A stretch of 64,000 bases of DNA from Sphingomonas asaccharolytica NBRC 15499 (GTDB lineage: Bacteria > Pseudomonadota > Alphaproteobacteria > Sphingomonadales > Sphingomonadaceae): NCBI RefSeq assembly GCF_001598355.1, contig NZ_BCYU01000015.1, forward strand, positions 1 through 64,000. The letters run 5' to 3'. Position numbers and translations under genes: made by a program. This document shows, piece after piece, positions 10,548-18,729 of this stretch. Every line of letters starts with the position of its first letter. The stretch's first letter is position 1. The notes under the pieces are model-generated. The model searched no databases. It was not told where the DNA came from and worked only from the letters and a program-made list of their open reading frames with translations.

Positions 10548-13494
10548 ACCATTCGTCGCGGCGCATCAACTGGTCGTAATCGCCGAACGGCGCGAATTCG
10601 GGTTTCAATTTGGCGGTGAACGGCGCCCCGCCGGTCAGCCAAGCTTCAGCCGCCTCGGTGAAATTGCGCCGCGCCTCGGCGACGAATTCGTCGACCGGGA
10701 TAGGATCCTTCTTCTTCGGGTCGCACGGCGAATCAACGTAGCCGAACGCGCCCGATCGATTGCGGGCGAGCGACCAATATTCAAACCCTTGCGCTTTGCC
10801 CGAGACCCCGGCGAACTTGCCTGCCTCGGCAATCATCCCGAGCAAGCCGAGCTGCAGGCTGAACCCCGCGCGCACGGCTGCGGTCGAGGGCGGCTGTCCG
10901 GTCTTGTAGTCGACCACCACCAGCCCGCCGTCATTGAGACGGTCGATCCGGTCGAATCTGCCCGACAGCTCCACTCCGGCCAATTGCAAAACGCCCTTAC
11001 CCTCGACCGCGAGGATGGTCCGTTCACCCGCGCGGTCGGTCACTTCGCGCGCGATCCAGTCGACCGCTTCGATCAGCCGCGGCCCCCACAAGGCACGGAT
11101 CATCGGATGCGTGCGAACGTCGCCCAGCAAGGCCTCGGCGCGCGGGCGCAGCGTGTCGGGATTGGCGCCGTCCTCGCGAAACCAGCTTTCCAGGATCGCG
11201 TGGACCTGATTGCCGCGCCAGGCAGGGCTTGGTTCGGCGTCGACCGGATCGATCGCGCCCAGCCGCAGCATCCGCCGTGCGTAAAAGGCAAAGGGGTCAG
11301 CCTTGAGCCGATCGACTTCGGTAACCGAGATCTGGCGCGGCCGGTCCTCGACCGCCGGCGATGGCTCGGGCCGCGACGCCGGCTCGTATACGCCCGGATT
11401 GTCGATCGACGCCGCCCATGCCGCCAGATCGGGGTCGCGGACGAAGCGATCCCCCGCCAGAGCTTCGAGCCGAAGCCAGAATCGCGAGGCCAGCGTCGGC
11501 GACCGCCCGTCGCGGCGCGCGCGCGTGATCAGCACTTCCGGCGCGCCCAGTGCATTGGCGAAATCGTGCGCGGCAACACCGATGCTACGATCGAGCCCCG
11601 GCAACCCCAGTTCGGCGCGGATGCGCGGCGCCAGCCACGGATCCGGCGCGGCGATCGCCGGCCACGTTCCCTCATTCAAACTGCCCAGGATCGTCAGGTC
11701 CGCGGTCTGTAATCGCGCCTCGATCAGGCCGTAGATCGCAAGGCGCGGATGCCCGCCCTGGGGCGGACGGATTGCGGCTTCCTCCATCAGCGTACGCAAC
11801 AGCGGCGCGACGCTGGCAGGATCGACCAAGGCCGGCCCATCCACCGCGCGCAGTTCGAGGTCGGCGAGCAATTCGGCCGCGGCGCGGCCCGCCGGCCCCG
11901 CCCACACCGCGAAACCGCACAGGGCTTCGGCCGTTTCGCGCAATGTAGCGATCATCGCCGCCAGCGGTTGCTCGCCATTGCCGAAGCAGTGCGCCAGGGG
12001 TTCGAGCAACCCCCGCATTTCCGGCCAGACATGGCGCGCCGCCGCGCGGATCGACGCCTCGCGCTCGTCACCGTCGAGCAGATGCGCATCGACGCCCGCC
12101 AGCCCCGGCGCAGGACGCGGCCCACGCAGCGCACGGTCGAGCGCCCGCACGCCATCGAGCCACAAGGTGCGCGGTTCGCCGCTCTGGACGAGCGGGTGCT
12201 TGAGCAGTGCCAGCAACGCGAGCGGCGCAAAGTCCTGAGAGGCGGCCTCGGCCAGCATCGTCAGTAACGTCCCCGGCGCCCGCGTTGCGAGCGGGCGGCC
12301 GGCGGTATCGTCGACATCGATCCCCCAGCGCGCGCAATGCGCCGCAACGCGCTCGGCCAGCGTGCGATCGGGCGTGACCAGGGCAGCGGTACGCCCCTCG
12401 ACTTCCAAGGCACCGCGCAACGCCAGCGCGATCGCTTGCGCTTCGTCAGCAGGCGTCGCCAGCTCGACCGCGCGAATCCCGGTCAGCCGTCGGTCGGGCG
12501 CCTCCAGATCGGTCCACTTGCCGGTGAAATCAGCGGGCGCGAAGGCGTTGGCGATTGCTTTGCCGCGCGCCACCGACGCGTCGTGATCGCTGCCTTCGCG
12601 CCAGATACTCACTTCACCGCGTCCCACGCTCATCCGCTCGAGCAGCAGCTTCAACTGGAATTGCGGATGGGTCTCGATCGACCGCGCCTTGAACCCGCTG
12701 GCATCCGGCTCGTGCGGCCCGAGCGCGTCCCATTCCTCGGCCGGCATCGCGGTGGCGAGGTCCTGGAACACGACCAGTGCCTCGTCGAGTTCGGCGACAC
12801 GTCGCAACAGGGTCGCCACGGCCGGCGCCGGGTCGGTGATCCCGGCGGCACAGATGAAACCTGCGGGCGGCGTCTCTTTCCACCGCGCCGCCAACCGACG
12901 CAGCATGATCGCGCGGCGCGTTGCCGCATCCATTGCGCCCAGCCGCGCCAACTCCGCCGGCCAGCGGTCGATCACGATACGGAACAGGTCGAGCGCACGC
13001 TCCCAATGGCTGGTCAATTCGCGCCCAACGTCGAGCTCGGCGAGTTTCGTCGCTGCGACTTCCTCGACCAGCAACTGGTCGAGCGTCCGCGCCAGCGCAC
13101 CGGCCAGCCGCACGGCCTCGTCGGCGGCCACTGGCTCGCGCTGCCGCGCACGCTCTTCGCTAACCAACCGCGCCAGGATCATCCGCCGCGCCAACGGATC
13201 GACCGGCGGCGGCAACGGCTCCAAGTCGTCGGCCGGATCGAGCATCGCGCCCGCCGCTTCATCGAGTGCTGGATCGCCGATCGTCACCAGCCGGGGCAAC
13301 AACAGCCCGCCGCCGCTCGCACGCACGAACGCGTCCTGGACCGCGCGCCGCCCGCGGTTGTTCGGCAGGAGGACGAGACCCCGCGCAAGTCGCATCGGGT
13401 CACCGCCGAACCGCTTCATCAGCCCGGCGACGAGCGCATCCGCGAATGCGCGCTGCGCAGGGATCGTATAGAGCGCGAGGCCGCGCTCAGGCAT
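10528..13494 (-). CDS. addB: Double-strand break repair protein AddB
   Basis: AddB is the partner of AddA. The 988-residue protein has a UvrD-like fold with a degenerate nucleotide-binding loop (GLVLLPNNRGRR instead of a Walker A) and a C-terminal PD-(D/E)XK nuclease domain whose core is VVVDYKTGQPP. In alphaproteobacteria AddB works mainly as nuclease and Chi-scanning subunit rather than helicase (family knowledge). It overlaps the end of murU by 8 bases and the start of addA by 20, so all three are probably on one message. Several cysteines occur, but I cannot confirm the iron-sulfur cluster set known in Bacillus AddB. Confidence 0.94.
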   Translation of the reverse strand: MPERGLALYTIPAQRAFADALVAGLMKRFGGDPMRLARGLVLLPNNRGRRAVQDAFVRASGGGLLLPRLVTIGDPALDEAAGAMLDPADDLEPLPPPVDPLARRMILARLVSEERARQREPVAADEAVRLAGALARTLDQLLVEEVAATKLAELDVGRELTSHWERALDLFRIVIDRWPAELARLGAMDAATRRAIMLRRLAARWKETPPAGFICAAGITDPAPAVATLLRRVAELDEALVVFQDLATAMPAEEWDALGPHEPDASGFKARSIETHPQFQLKLLLERMSVGRGEVSIWREGSDHDASVARGKAIANAFAPADFTGKWTDLEAPDRRLTGIRAVELATPADEAQAIALALRGALEVEGRTAALVTPDRTLAERVAAHCARWGIDVDDTAGRPLATRAPGTLLTMLAEAASQDFAPLALLALLKHPLVQSGEPRTLWLDGVRALDRALRGPRPAPGLAGVDAHLLDGDEREASIRAAARHVWPEMRGLLEPLAHCFGNGEQPLAAMIATLRETAEALCGFAVWAGPAGRAAAELLADLELRAVDGPALVDPASVAPLLRTLMEEAAIRPPQGGHPRLAIYGLIEARLQTADLTILGSLNEGTWPAIAAPDPWLAPRIRAELGLPGLDRSIGVAAHDFANALGAPEVLITRARRDGRSPTLASRFWLRLEALAGDRFVRDPDLAAWAASIDNPGVYEPASRPEPSPAVEDRPRQISVTEVDRLKADPFAFYARRMLRLGAIDPVDAEPSPAWRGNQVHAILESWFREDGANPDTLRPRAEALLGDVRTHPMIRALWGPRLIEAVDWIAREVTDRAGERTILAVEGKGVLQLAGVELSGRFDRIDRLNDGGLVVVDYKTGQPPSTAAVRAGFSLQLGLLGMIAEAGKFAGVSGKAQGFEYWSLARNRSGAFGYVDSPCDPKKKDPIPVDEFVAEARRNFTEAAEAWLTGGAPFTAKLKPEFAPFGDYDQLMRRDEWYGREQR

Positions 13495-14248
13495 CGATCA
13501 ATAAAGCCTCGGTCTTGGCGATGGCCGGTGGCGTTCCAACGTCGAACCACAGCCCTTGATGGACAAAGCCATAAGCGCGACCCGCCTCGATCGCGCGGTT
13601 CCAGAACAGGTTGGTCGAGAACGGCCCCTCCGGCCAGTCATGGATCAACCGCGGCGAGAGGATCTGGACGCCGGTGTAGACGAATGGCGCCACCCTGCCC
13701 GGCTTGCGGCGACCGGTGATGCGGCCATTGGCGTCGAGGTGAAAATCACCCAGCCCGCCATGATTGTGCGCGCGCGCCAGCGGCACCATGAGCAGCAGCG
13801 CATCCATTGCATCGTCATCCCAGCGCGATGCCAGCAACTTGATCGTGTCCGCCGGGCCATCCACCCATAGATTGTCGGCATTGGCGACGACGAACGGCTT
13901 ATCGCCGATCAGGTAGCGTGCCTTGACGATGCCGCCGCCGGTTTCCATCAGCTGATCGCGTTCGTCGGAGACGATGATGTCGACGCCCTTCACGCGGTTC
14001 TTGAGGTGCGCTTCGAGCGCATCGGCGAGATAATGGACGTTGACGACCGCGCGCTTGATCCCCGCCGCGCGCAAGCGATCGAACACGTGATCGAGCAAGG
14101 GCTGGCCGGCAACCTGGATCAGCGGCTTGGGTCGCGTCGCGGTCAGCGGACGCATGCGTTTGCCGATCCCCGCCGCCATCACCATTGCGGTTTCGGGGAC
14201 CGTGCCGCCCGGGTCCGGCCGCAGCGACAAGGTGCGTTTCGCGGTCAT
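13487..14248 (-). CDS. murU: N-acetylmuramate 1-phosphate uridylyltransferase MurU
   Basis: A 253-residue sugar-1-phosphate nucleotidyltransferase. The signature MVMAAGIGKRMRPLT with RPKPLIQVAGQPLLDH sits near residues 22-52. The GDKPFVVANADNLW segment supplies the metal-binding Asp. Its neighbour is an AmgK-type sugar kinase, and the pair is the known alphaproteobacterial/pseudomonad route that turns recycled MurNAc into UDP-MurNAc without de novo MurA. The route gives fosfomycin tolerance in Pseudomonas and works in Caulobacter. The ATG at 14248 overlaps the amgK stop as ATGA. A general mannose-1-phosphate guanylyltransferase-like role is the alternative; context favours MurU. Confidence 0.87.
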   Translation of the reverse strand: MTAKRTLSLRPDPGGTVPETAMVMAAGIGKRMRPLTATRPKPLIQVAGQPLLDHVFDRLRAAGIKRAVVNVHYLADALEAHLKNRVKGVDIIVSDERDQLMETGGGIVKARYLIGDKPFVVANADNLWVDGPADTIKLLASRWDDDAMDALLLMVPLARAHNHGGLGDFHLDANGRITGRRKPGRVAPFVYTGVQILSPRLIHDWPEGPFSTNLFWNRAIEAGRAYGFVHQGLWFDVGTPPAIAKTEALLIDA

Positions 14249-15228
14249 ACGCGAGCGATCTCCATCGGGTCGCCGCGCTGGTCGGCAGGGATATTGGCAT
14301 CGAACCACGTCTTTACCGGCGCCAGTGCCGGATGGTCGAGGTCGCGGTTGAGATAGCGCCAGACGCGCGGGCACATCGCCGGATAGCGCGGCTTGCCGTC
14401 GCGCCGCCACAAGCGGGTGAAGATGCCGACGATCTTCGCGTTCCGCTGCGCGCCGAGGATGTGATAGGCGGCGTCGAAATCGTCCCCGGCACCGGTCACG
14501 CGGCGATAACGATCGAGCATCGCCGCCTCGATCTCGGGCTCGACGTCGCGCCGCGCGTCCTGCAGCAGCGACACCAAATCATAGGCCGGATGGCCGGCCA
14601 AAGCGTCCTGAAAATCGAGCAGCCCGAGCGCTTCCGTCCCGCCGATCAGCATCAGATTCTCGGCATGGTAATCGCGCAGCACGGTCACGGGCTCAGCCGC
14701 CAGTGCATGGTCGAACACCTCGCCCCAGGCTTTGGCGTAGCCCTCGGTATCGACCGTCACGCCGATCGCGGGGCAGTACCATTCGGTCAGCAGATCGGCT
14801 TCGCGCTGCAGTTCCTTGCGATCATAGGGGCGCCACGGGCCGGCGGGTTCGTCGCGCAAGCGGATCAGGATGTCCACCGCCGCCTCGTACATCCGCAGCA
14901 GACTTTCGGGCGCGGCATCGACCGTCTCGCGCATGCGGGCGTCGCCGAAATCTTCGATCAGGACCAGTCCCTGCTCCAGGTCGGTGCCTAAGATCACCGG
15001 CGCAGGGAAACCGCGCGCGACCAGCCATTGCGCGACTTGGATGAACGGGCGCGGATCCTCGTGCGGCGGCGGCGCGTCCATCAGGATCGCGCTGCGGCCG
15101 TGGTCGGCGACCCGGAAATAGCGGCGGAACGAGGCGTCGCCGGCAAGCGGCAGCACGTCACCCTCTCCCCAGCCCAGCTTGGCGAGGAAATCGGCGGTCC
15201 CCGCCGGTGGATTCATGTCAAGGGCCAT
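14245..15228 (-). CDS. amgK: N-acetylmuramate/N-acetylglucosamine kinase AmgK
   Basis: An aminoglycoside-phosphotransferase-fold sugar kinase of 327 residues, expected to phosphorylate the anomeric position of MurNAc and GlcNAc for MurU. The kinase-fold motifs are clear: catalytic loop VLRDYHAENLML and metal-binding LLDFQDALAGHPAYDL. The ATG at 15228 has GGGAGG about five bases upstream and overlaps the tsaE end by 16 bases. An ATG at 15240 is also in frame. ATGA coupling to murU supports the shared pathway. Aminoglycoside resistance is not implied. Confidence 0.87.
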   Translation of the reverse strand: MALDMNPPAGTADFLAKLGWGEGDVLPLAGDASFRRYFRVADHGRSAILMDAPPPHEDPRPFIQVAQWLVARGFPAPVILGTDLEQGLVLIEDFGDARMRETVDAAPESLLRMYEAAVDILIRLRDEPAGPWRPYDRKELQREADLLTEWYCPAIGVTVDTEGYAKAWGEVFDHALAAEPVTVLRDYHAENLMLIGGTEALGLLDFQDALAGHPAYDLVSLLQDARRDVEPEIEAAMLDRYRRVTGAGDDFDAAYHILGAQRNAKIVGIFTRLWRRDGKPRYPAMCPRVWRYLNRDLDHPALAPVKTWFDANIPADQRGDPMEIARV

Positions 15229-15653
15229 CGGCCCTCCCATGCCGTGGGCACCGTTGCTGTCAAGCGGCGTCCGCCATCGGGTGCGAAGTCCAGGGTCAAC
15301 GCCAAGGCATCGGGCCATCGGCCAGGCGCACGCTCGGGCCATTCGATCAACAGCACTGACTCCTCGGGCGCTTCGTCGAGCCCGAGTTCGTCGAGTTCGT
15401 CGACATGCTCGATGCGATAGAGGTCGACATGCATCACCGGCAGCCGCGTCTCGGGCGGCGCGTACGGCTGAACGATCGCGAAAGTCGGCGACGGCGCGTC
15501 CTCTTCCAGTCCGAGCGCTGCGAGCAGACCCCGCGCAATGCTCGTCTTGCCCGCCCCGAGAGGACCGGCAAGAGTGATCACGTCGCCCGGGCGGACCGTA
15601 GCGGCGAGAAGGGCGCCGAATTCCTCGCTCGCGGCTGCGTCGACGAGCTGCAT
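15213..15653 (-). CDS. tsaE: tRNA threonylcarbamoyladenosine biosynthesis ATPase TsaE
   Basis: TsaE is the ATPase that, with TsaB and TsaD, makes t6A at position 37 of ANN-decoding tRNAs. The 146-residue length is typical. Walker A GPLGAGKTSIARGL lies near residues 30-44, with the family motif SPTFAIVQPY and the HVDLYRIEHVDEL block following. The ATG at 15653 shares a base with the stop of ccdB (TGATG), so translation is coupled to the toxin gene upstream. Next to divL, its usual partner in alphaproteobacteria, although here a toxin-antitoxin pair lies between them. Confidence 0.95.
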   Translation of the reverse strand: MQLVDAAASEEFGALLAATVRPGDVITLAGPLGAGKTSIARGLLAALGLEEDAPSPTFAIVQPYAPPETRLPVMHVDLYRIEHVDELDELGLDEAPEESVLLIEWPERAPGRWPDALALTLDFAPDGGRRLTATVPTAWEGRWPLT

Positions 15654-15952
15654 CAAAAGCCGCTGATAAGCATGTCGAGCGCGCCGACGATTACGTGATG
15701 ATCTTCGGCCAGCGACGCTACGCGCGTCCCGATCATCCTGGCTGGGATTGTCGCCGCACCCTGGGTCGCCATAAAAAATTCCCTGCCGTCGATCTCGAAG
15801 CGCGGATTCAGCTTGGCGATCCGTATCGGCATATCCCCGGGGCTCAGGAGCGGGACGACGAAACGCGTCTGCAGCCGGTCAAGGAAATTGCACTGGCAGT
15901 CGAGCAGCAACTCCTCCCCATCCCTGGGTCGAAAGACATCAAATTGCGCCAT
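15653..15952 (-). CDS. ccdB: CcdB-type toxin (gyrase inhibitor)
   Basis: A 99-residue protein with CcdB features: starts MAQFDVFRPRDGEELLLDCQ, then the core 'TRFVVPLLSPGDMP' and IDGREFFMATQGAATIPAR, and ends with a short helix (ALDMLISGF). CcdB proteins poison DNA gyrase. The C-terminal Trp99-Gly100-Ile101 of F-plasmid CcdB, needed for gyrase contact, is not obvious here (the end reads MLISGF), so toxicity is uncertain. The ATG at 15952 overlaps the ccdA stop (TAATG). Confidence 0.9.
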   Translation of the reverse strand: MAQFDVFRPRDGEELLLDCQCNFLDRLQTRFVVPLLSPGDMPIRIAKLNPRFEIDGREFFMATQGAATIPARMIGTRVASLAEDHHVIVGALDMLISGF

Positions 15953-16200
15953 TAGAATTGGCGGAAGCGCTCGAGCGGTAGCCCATTCTTCTCGACGAAC
16001 CTGTTCCATTCCTCGAATGCCTCGGCATTCTCTTCCTTGAAGCGCCGCTCGCGCTCCGCCTTGACCTCACGCGCCAGCCCTTCCTCGCTCGCGCGCGAAA
16101 CGTTGATGCCGAGTTCCTTGGCTTCTTCGACCAGGCGTGCGTCGAGCGACACATTGGTCGGCCGGCGGAACGGCGCCCGATCTTCACGCACTCTAGCCAT
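15952..16200 (-). CDS. ccdA: CcdA-type antitoxin
   Basis: An 82-residue antitoxin with an N-terminal ribbon-helix-helix DNA-binding part (NVSLDARLVEEAKELGINVS) and a disordered, acidic C-terminal tail (AFEEWNRFVEKNGLPLERF) of the kind that wraps CcdB. The start is ATG 16200, with AGGAGA about five bases upstream; a GTG at 16203 is also in frame. CcdA normally binds its own promoter together with CcdB, and tandem palindromes lie directly upstream. The pair sits inside the divL-tsaE run. Confidence 0.92.
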   Translation of the reverse strand: MARVREDRAPFRRPTNVSLDARLVEEAKELGINVSRASEEGLAREVKAERERRFKEENAEAFEEWNRFVEKNGLPLERFRQF

Positions 16201-16210
16201 CACAATCTCC

Positions 16211-16248
16211 TATGCGCATAGATTATGCGCATCGAATTGGCGACGCAA
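16211..16248 (-). promoter_or_regulatory. ccdAB promoter with tandem operator palindromes
   Basis: TATGCGCATA (16211-16220) is a perfect palindrome, and TATGCGCAT repeats at 16224-16232, thirteen bases apart. On the minus strand the DNA reads CATAAT (complement of 16222-16227), a good -10, with a weak -35-like TTGCGT (complement of 16243-16248) fifteen bases earlier. The second palindrome covers the -10, fitting autorepression by the CcdA ribbon-helix-helix dimer. Operator function is inferred. Confidence 0.6.
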
Positions 16249-16249
16249 G

Positions 16250-18592
16250 CTATCGCGGTAGCTCGACAATCAGCAATGTTCCCTCGCCAGGCTCCGAAAG
16301 CAACTGGATCGTCCCGCCATGCGCTTCGGCGAATTGCCGCGCGATTGGCAGGCCCAGCCCCAAGGCGCGGTCGTCGTCTGGCCGCTCATGTCCGCCAAAG
16401 CGATCGAAGGCATGCTCGATTGCGTCGGGTGTCATTCCCGGACCATCATCGGATACGACGATCCGCGCTGTCCGAGCATCGCCATCGGTATGGAGCAGCA
16501 CGCGCCCGCCCTCCCCGATCCCACCCACGGCATTGCGCAGGAGGTGCTCGATCATCTGGCGCAATTTCTTGGCGTCGCCTTTCACCATCCCGGTCGACGG
16601 CACGACCTCAATCGCGAAATCGACCTTCTTGCGCTTGGCGATCGGCGCGATCGTCTCCGCGGCATTATAGGCGGTGGTTTCCAGATCGACGGCCAATCGC
16701 TCGATCTTGTTTTGATCGGCCTCAGTCAAATCGAGCACGTCGTCGACCAGTGCCGCCAGCCGCGCGACCGATTCGAGGATCGCGTCGACATAGCCGTCGG
16801 CCTGCTTGGTGAGCTTGCCGGCATAACCCTCGCCCAGCATTTCGGCGAAACCCTGGATCGAGGTCAGCGGAGTGCGCAATTCATAGCTCATATTGGCGAC
16901 GAACGCAGTCTTGACCTGATCGGCCGCCTCCAGCGCTTCGTTGCGGTCACGCAGCGCCTGTTCGATGTGCCGGCTGTCGGAAATGTCGAGCATGGTGAAT
17001 AATGCGTTGCCGTCGGGCAGCGGCACGCCGGCGAATTCGAAATGGCGGCCGTCGGCGAACGCGACCCGGCCGCCGCGCTGTTGCCGCCCAACCGCCGCCG
17101 AGCGCACGATCTCGGCGATTACGCTTGCCCGGGCCGGTTGCGCGAGCCGCGCGGCGCCCTTTTCGACCAGCGCATCGATCCGCGGATGGCTGGTCAGGAA
17201 CTCCTCGTCGAATTCCCACAACTGGCGGAATTTGTTGTTCCAGATCTGCAACCGGCCATCGCCCGCGAATACACCCAGGGCTTCGAACAAATTATCGAAC
17301 GTGGCGGTGCGGACGCGAAGCAAGGTATCGCGCGCGCTGGCGAGCTGAACCTGCTCCGTGCGATCCTCGAAAATCAGCAAGAGCCCGCCGTCGGGCAACG
17401 GATTGCCGACCAAACGCAGATGTACGCCGCCCGGCAAGGTCCAGGTTTCCTCGATCGCGCCGGTCGCCGCCAGGAACCAGTCGCGGCGCTCCGCTTTCCA
17501 ACCTGGGAAATCGCGGACTTCCGGCAGTCGATTCGCCTCACGCATCCGTTCGAGCACGCGATCGAACTCCGGACGGTCGGCGAGCCATTCGCTGCGCATC
17601 GCGAACATGCGCTGGAACGACTGATTGCAGAAAGCGAGGCTGCGATCGGCGGCGAATTGCGCGACGCCCGCGGACAGGCGATCGAGCATCGCGCGCTGCG
17701 CGTCAGAGAACCGCTTCAGCCCTCCCCGCGCTTGCTCGAGATCCTCGATATCGATGGCGAATCCGGCGACGCCTCCCGGCGGCGCCGGCAGCGGTACGTC
17801 GTGGATACGGAGCATGCGCCGCGCGCCGCCGATCGTCGCGGGCATCGATTGGACGTTGGGGCGATCGGTATCGCGGGCAACGAGCGCGCTGGCCAGCGGA
17901 CCGCCGATTCCCGATCCCTCGATCAACTCGACCTGGCGCGCCACGACATCCTTGGCGTCGCTCGCCTCGACTGCGCGGACATAGGCCGAATTGACCATCG
18001 CAAGCCGCATGTCGGGTCCGCGATACCACATGGGCAGCGGCGCCGCCTCGATCAGCCCGCGCAGGGCCGCGAACGCCTGGCCGAGGTCGGCGGCTTCGCC
18101 GCGCAACTGGCCAATCTGCGCCTGGCTTTCGGTCGCGTCGAAGAACCAGACGATCACGCCGCCCGGCGACCCCACTTCGCGAGGCGCGCGCTGGCCACGA
18201 GCCGAGAGCATGCGCGTCGAGCCCTGCGGGCGTATCGTCAGCGTGAATGGCTCGCCTGCCTTTTGCGCCGCCGTGACCGCGTCGCCAAGCAGCACCGCGT
18301 CCTCGCTGGTCAGGCCGGTACCCGGCGACACCAGTTCCGCCAGATACTTGGGCGGGGGCACCACTCCCAGCCAGTCGGCCAGCCGATCGGGCAATTCGAG
18401 CCGGCCATCGGCGCGCACTACCATCGCCAACGCCGGGGCGGACGCCAACAGCGCGTTCAATTTGTCGTTGCCCGCCAGCGTCGCTGCCGCGGCGGCGCGG
18501 GCGCGCAATCCGGTGTATAGGATCCAGCACGTCGCAACGATCGCCAGAGCGAGAGCCGCCCCGACAAGGCCGAGGGTCGTTGTCGACACCAT
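16250..18592 (-). CDS. divL: DivL-type cell-cycle sensor pseudokinase
   Basis: A 780-residue membrane histidine-kinase homologue, close to the length of Caulobacter DivL (769). It has an N-terminal transmembrane helix (about residues 7-27), several PAS-like regions (about 45-150, 175-285, 300-410, 430-540), a dimerisation helix and an ATPase domain. The expected phospho-acceptor His is Tyr570 (NMSYELRTPLTSIQGF), the hallmark of DivL. N box (HLLRNAVGGI), DDGPGM and GLGLPIAR are kept. DivL binds DivK and controls CckA-CtrA signalling at the pole. The location near tsaE agrees. Its message probably continues into the downstream run. Confidence 0.88.
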   Translation of the reverse strand: MVSTTTLGLVGAALALAIVATCWILYTGLRARAAAAATLAGNDKLNALLASAPALAMVVRADGRLELPDRLADWLGVVPPPKYLAELVSPGTGLTSEDAVLLGDAVTAAQKAGEPFTLTIRPQGSTRMLSARGQRAPREVGSPGGVIVWFFDATESQAQIGQLRGEAADLGQAFAALRGLIEAAPLPMWYRGPDMRLAMVNSAYVRAVEASDAKDVVARQVELIEGSGIGGPLASALVARDTDRPNVQSMPATIGGARRMLRIHDVPLPAPPGGVAGFAIDIEDLEQARGGLKRFSDAQRAMLDRLSAGVAQFAADRSLAFCNQSFQRMFAMRSEWLADRPEFDRVLERMREANRLPEVRDFPGWKAERRDWFLAATGAIEETWTLPGGVHLRLVGNPLPDGGLLLIFEDRTEQVQLASARDTLLRVRTATFDNLFEALGVFAGDGRLQIWNNKFRQLWEFDEEFLTSHPRIDALVEKGAARLAQPARASVIAEIVRSAAVGRQQRGGRVAFADGRHFEFAGVPLPDGNALFTMLDISDSRHIEQALRDRNEALEAADQVKTAFVANMSYELRTPLTSIQGFAEMLGEGYAGKLTKQADGYVDAILESVARLAALVDDVLDLTEADQNKIERLAVDLETTAYNAAETIAPIAKRKKVDFAIEVVPSTGMVKGDAKKLRQMIEHLLRNAVGGIGEGGRVLLHTDGDARTARIVVSDDGPGMTPDAIEHAFDRFGGHERPDDDRALGLGLPIARQFAEAHGGTIQLLSEPGEGTLLIVELPR

Positions 18593-18626
18593 CAGAAACG
18601 GCCCCCGATCATCACCAGTCCGACTA

Positions 18627-18710
18627 ATCCCGTTCGCGCTTCACCTGTCGAGCGCCTGCATCTTCGTAGAGAGAAGTGCAGGCATTCGACAAGCGGGACC
18701 CGAACGGGAT
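18627..18710. repeat. Long imperfect hairpin repeat between pdhB and divL
   Basis: ATCCCGTTCG at 18627-18636 pairs perfectly with CGAACGGGAT at 18701-18710. Inside it, TGTCGA (18646-18651) pairs with TCGACA, and GCCTGCA with TGCAGGC near the loop. The whole 84-base segment can fold into one long hairpin. Elements with TTCGACA and GAACGGGA arms are a common dispersed repeat in sphingomonad genomes (from memory). It could terminate pdhB transcription, but lacks a T run. Confidence 0.7.
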
Positions 18711-18729
18711 CGGGCCGATCACAGCGATA

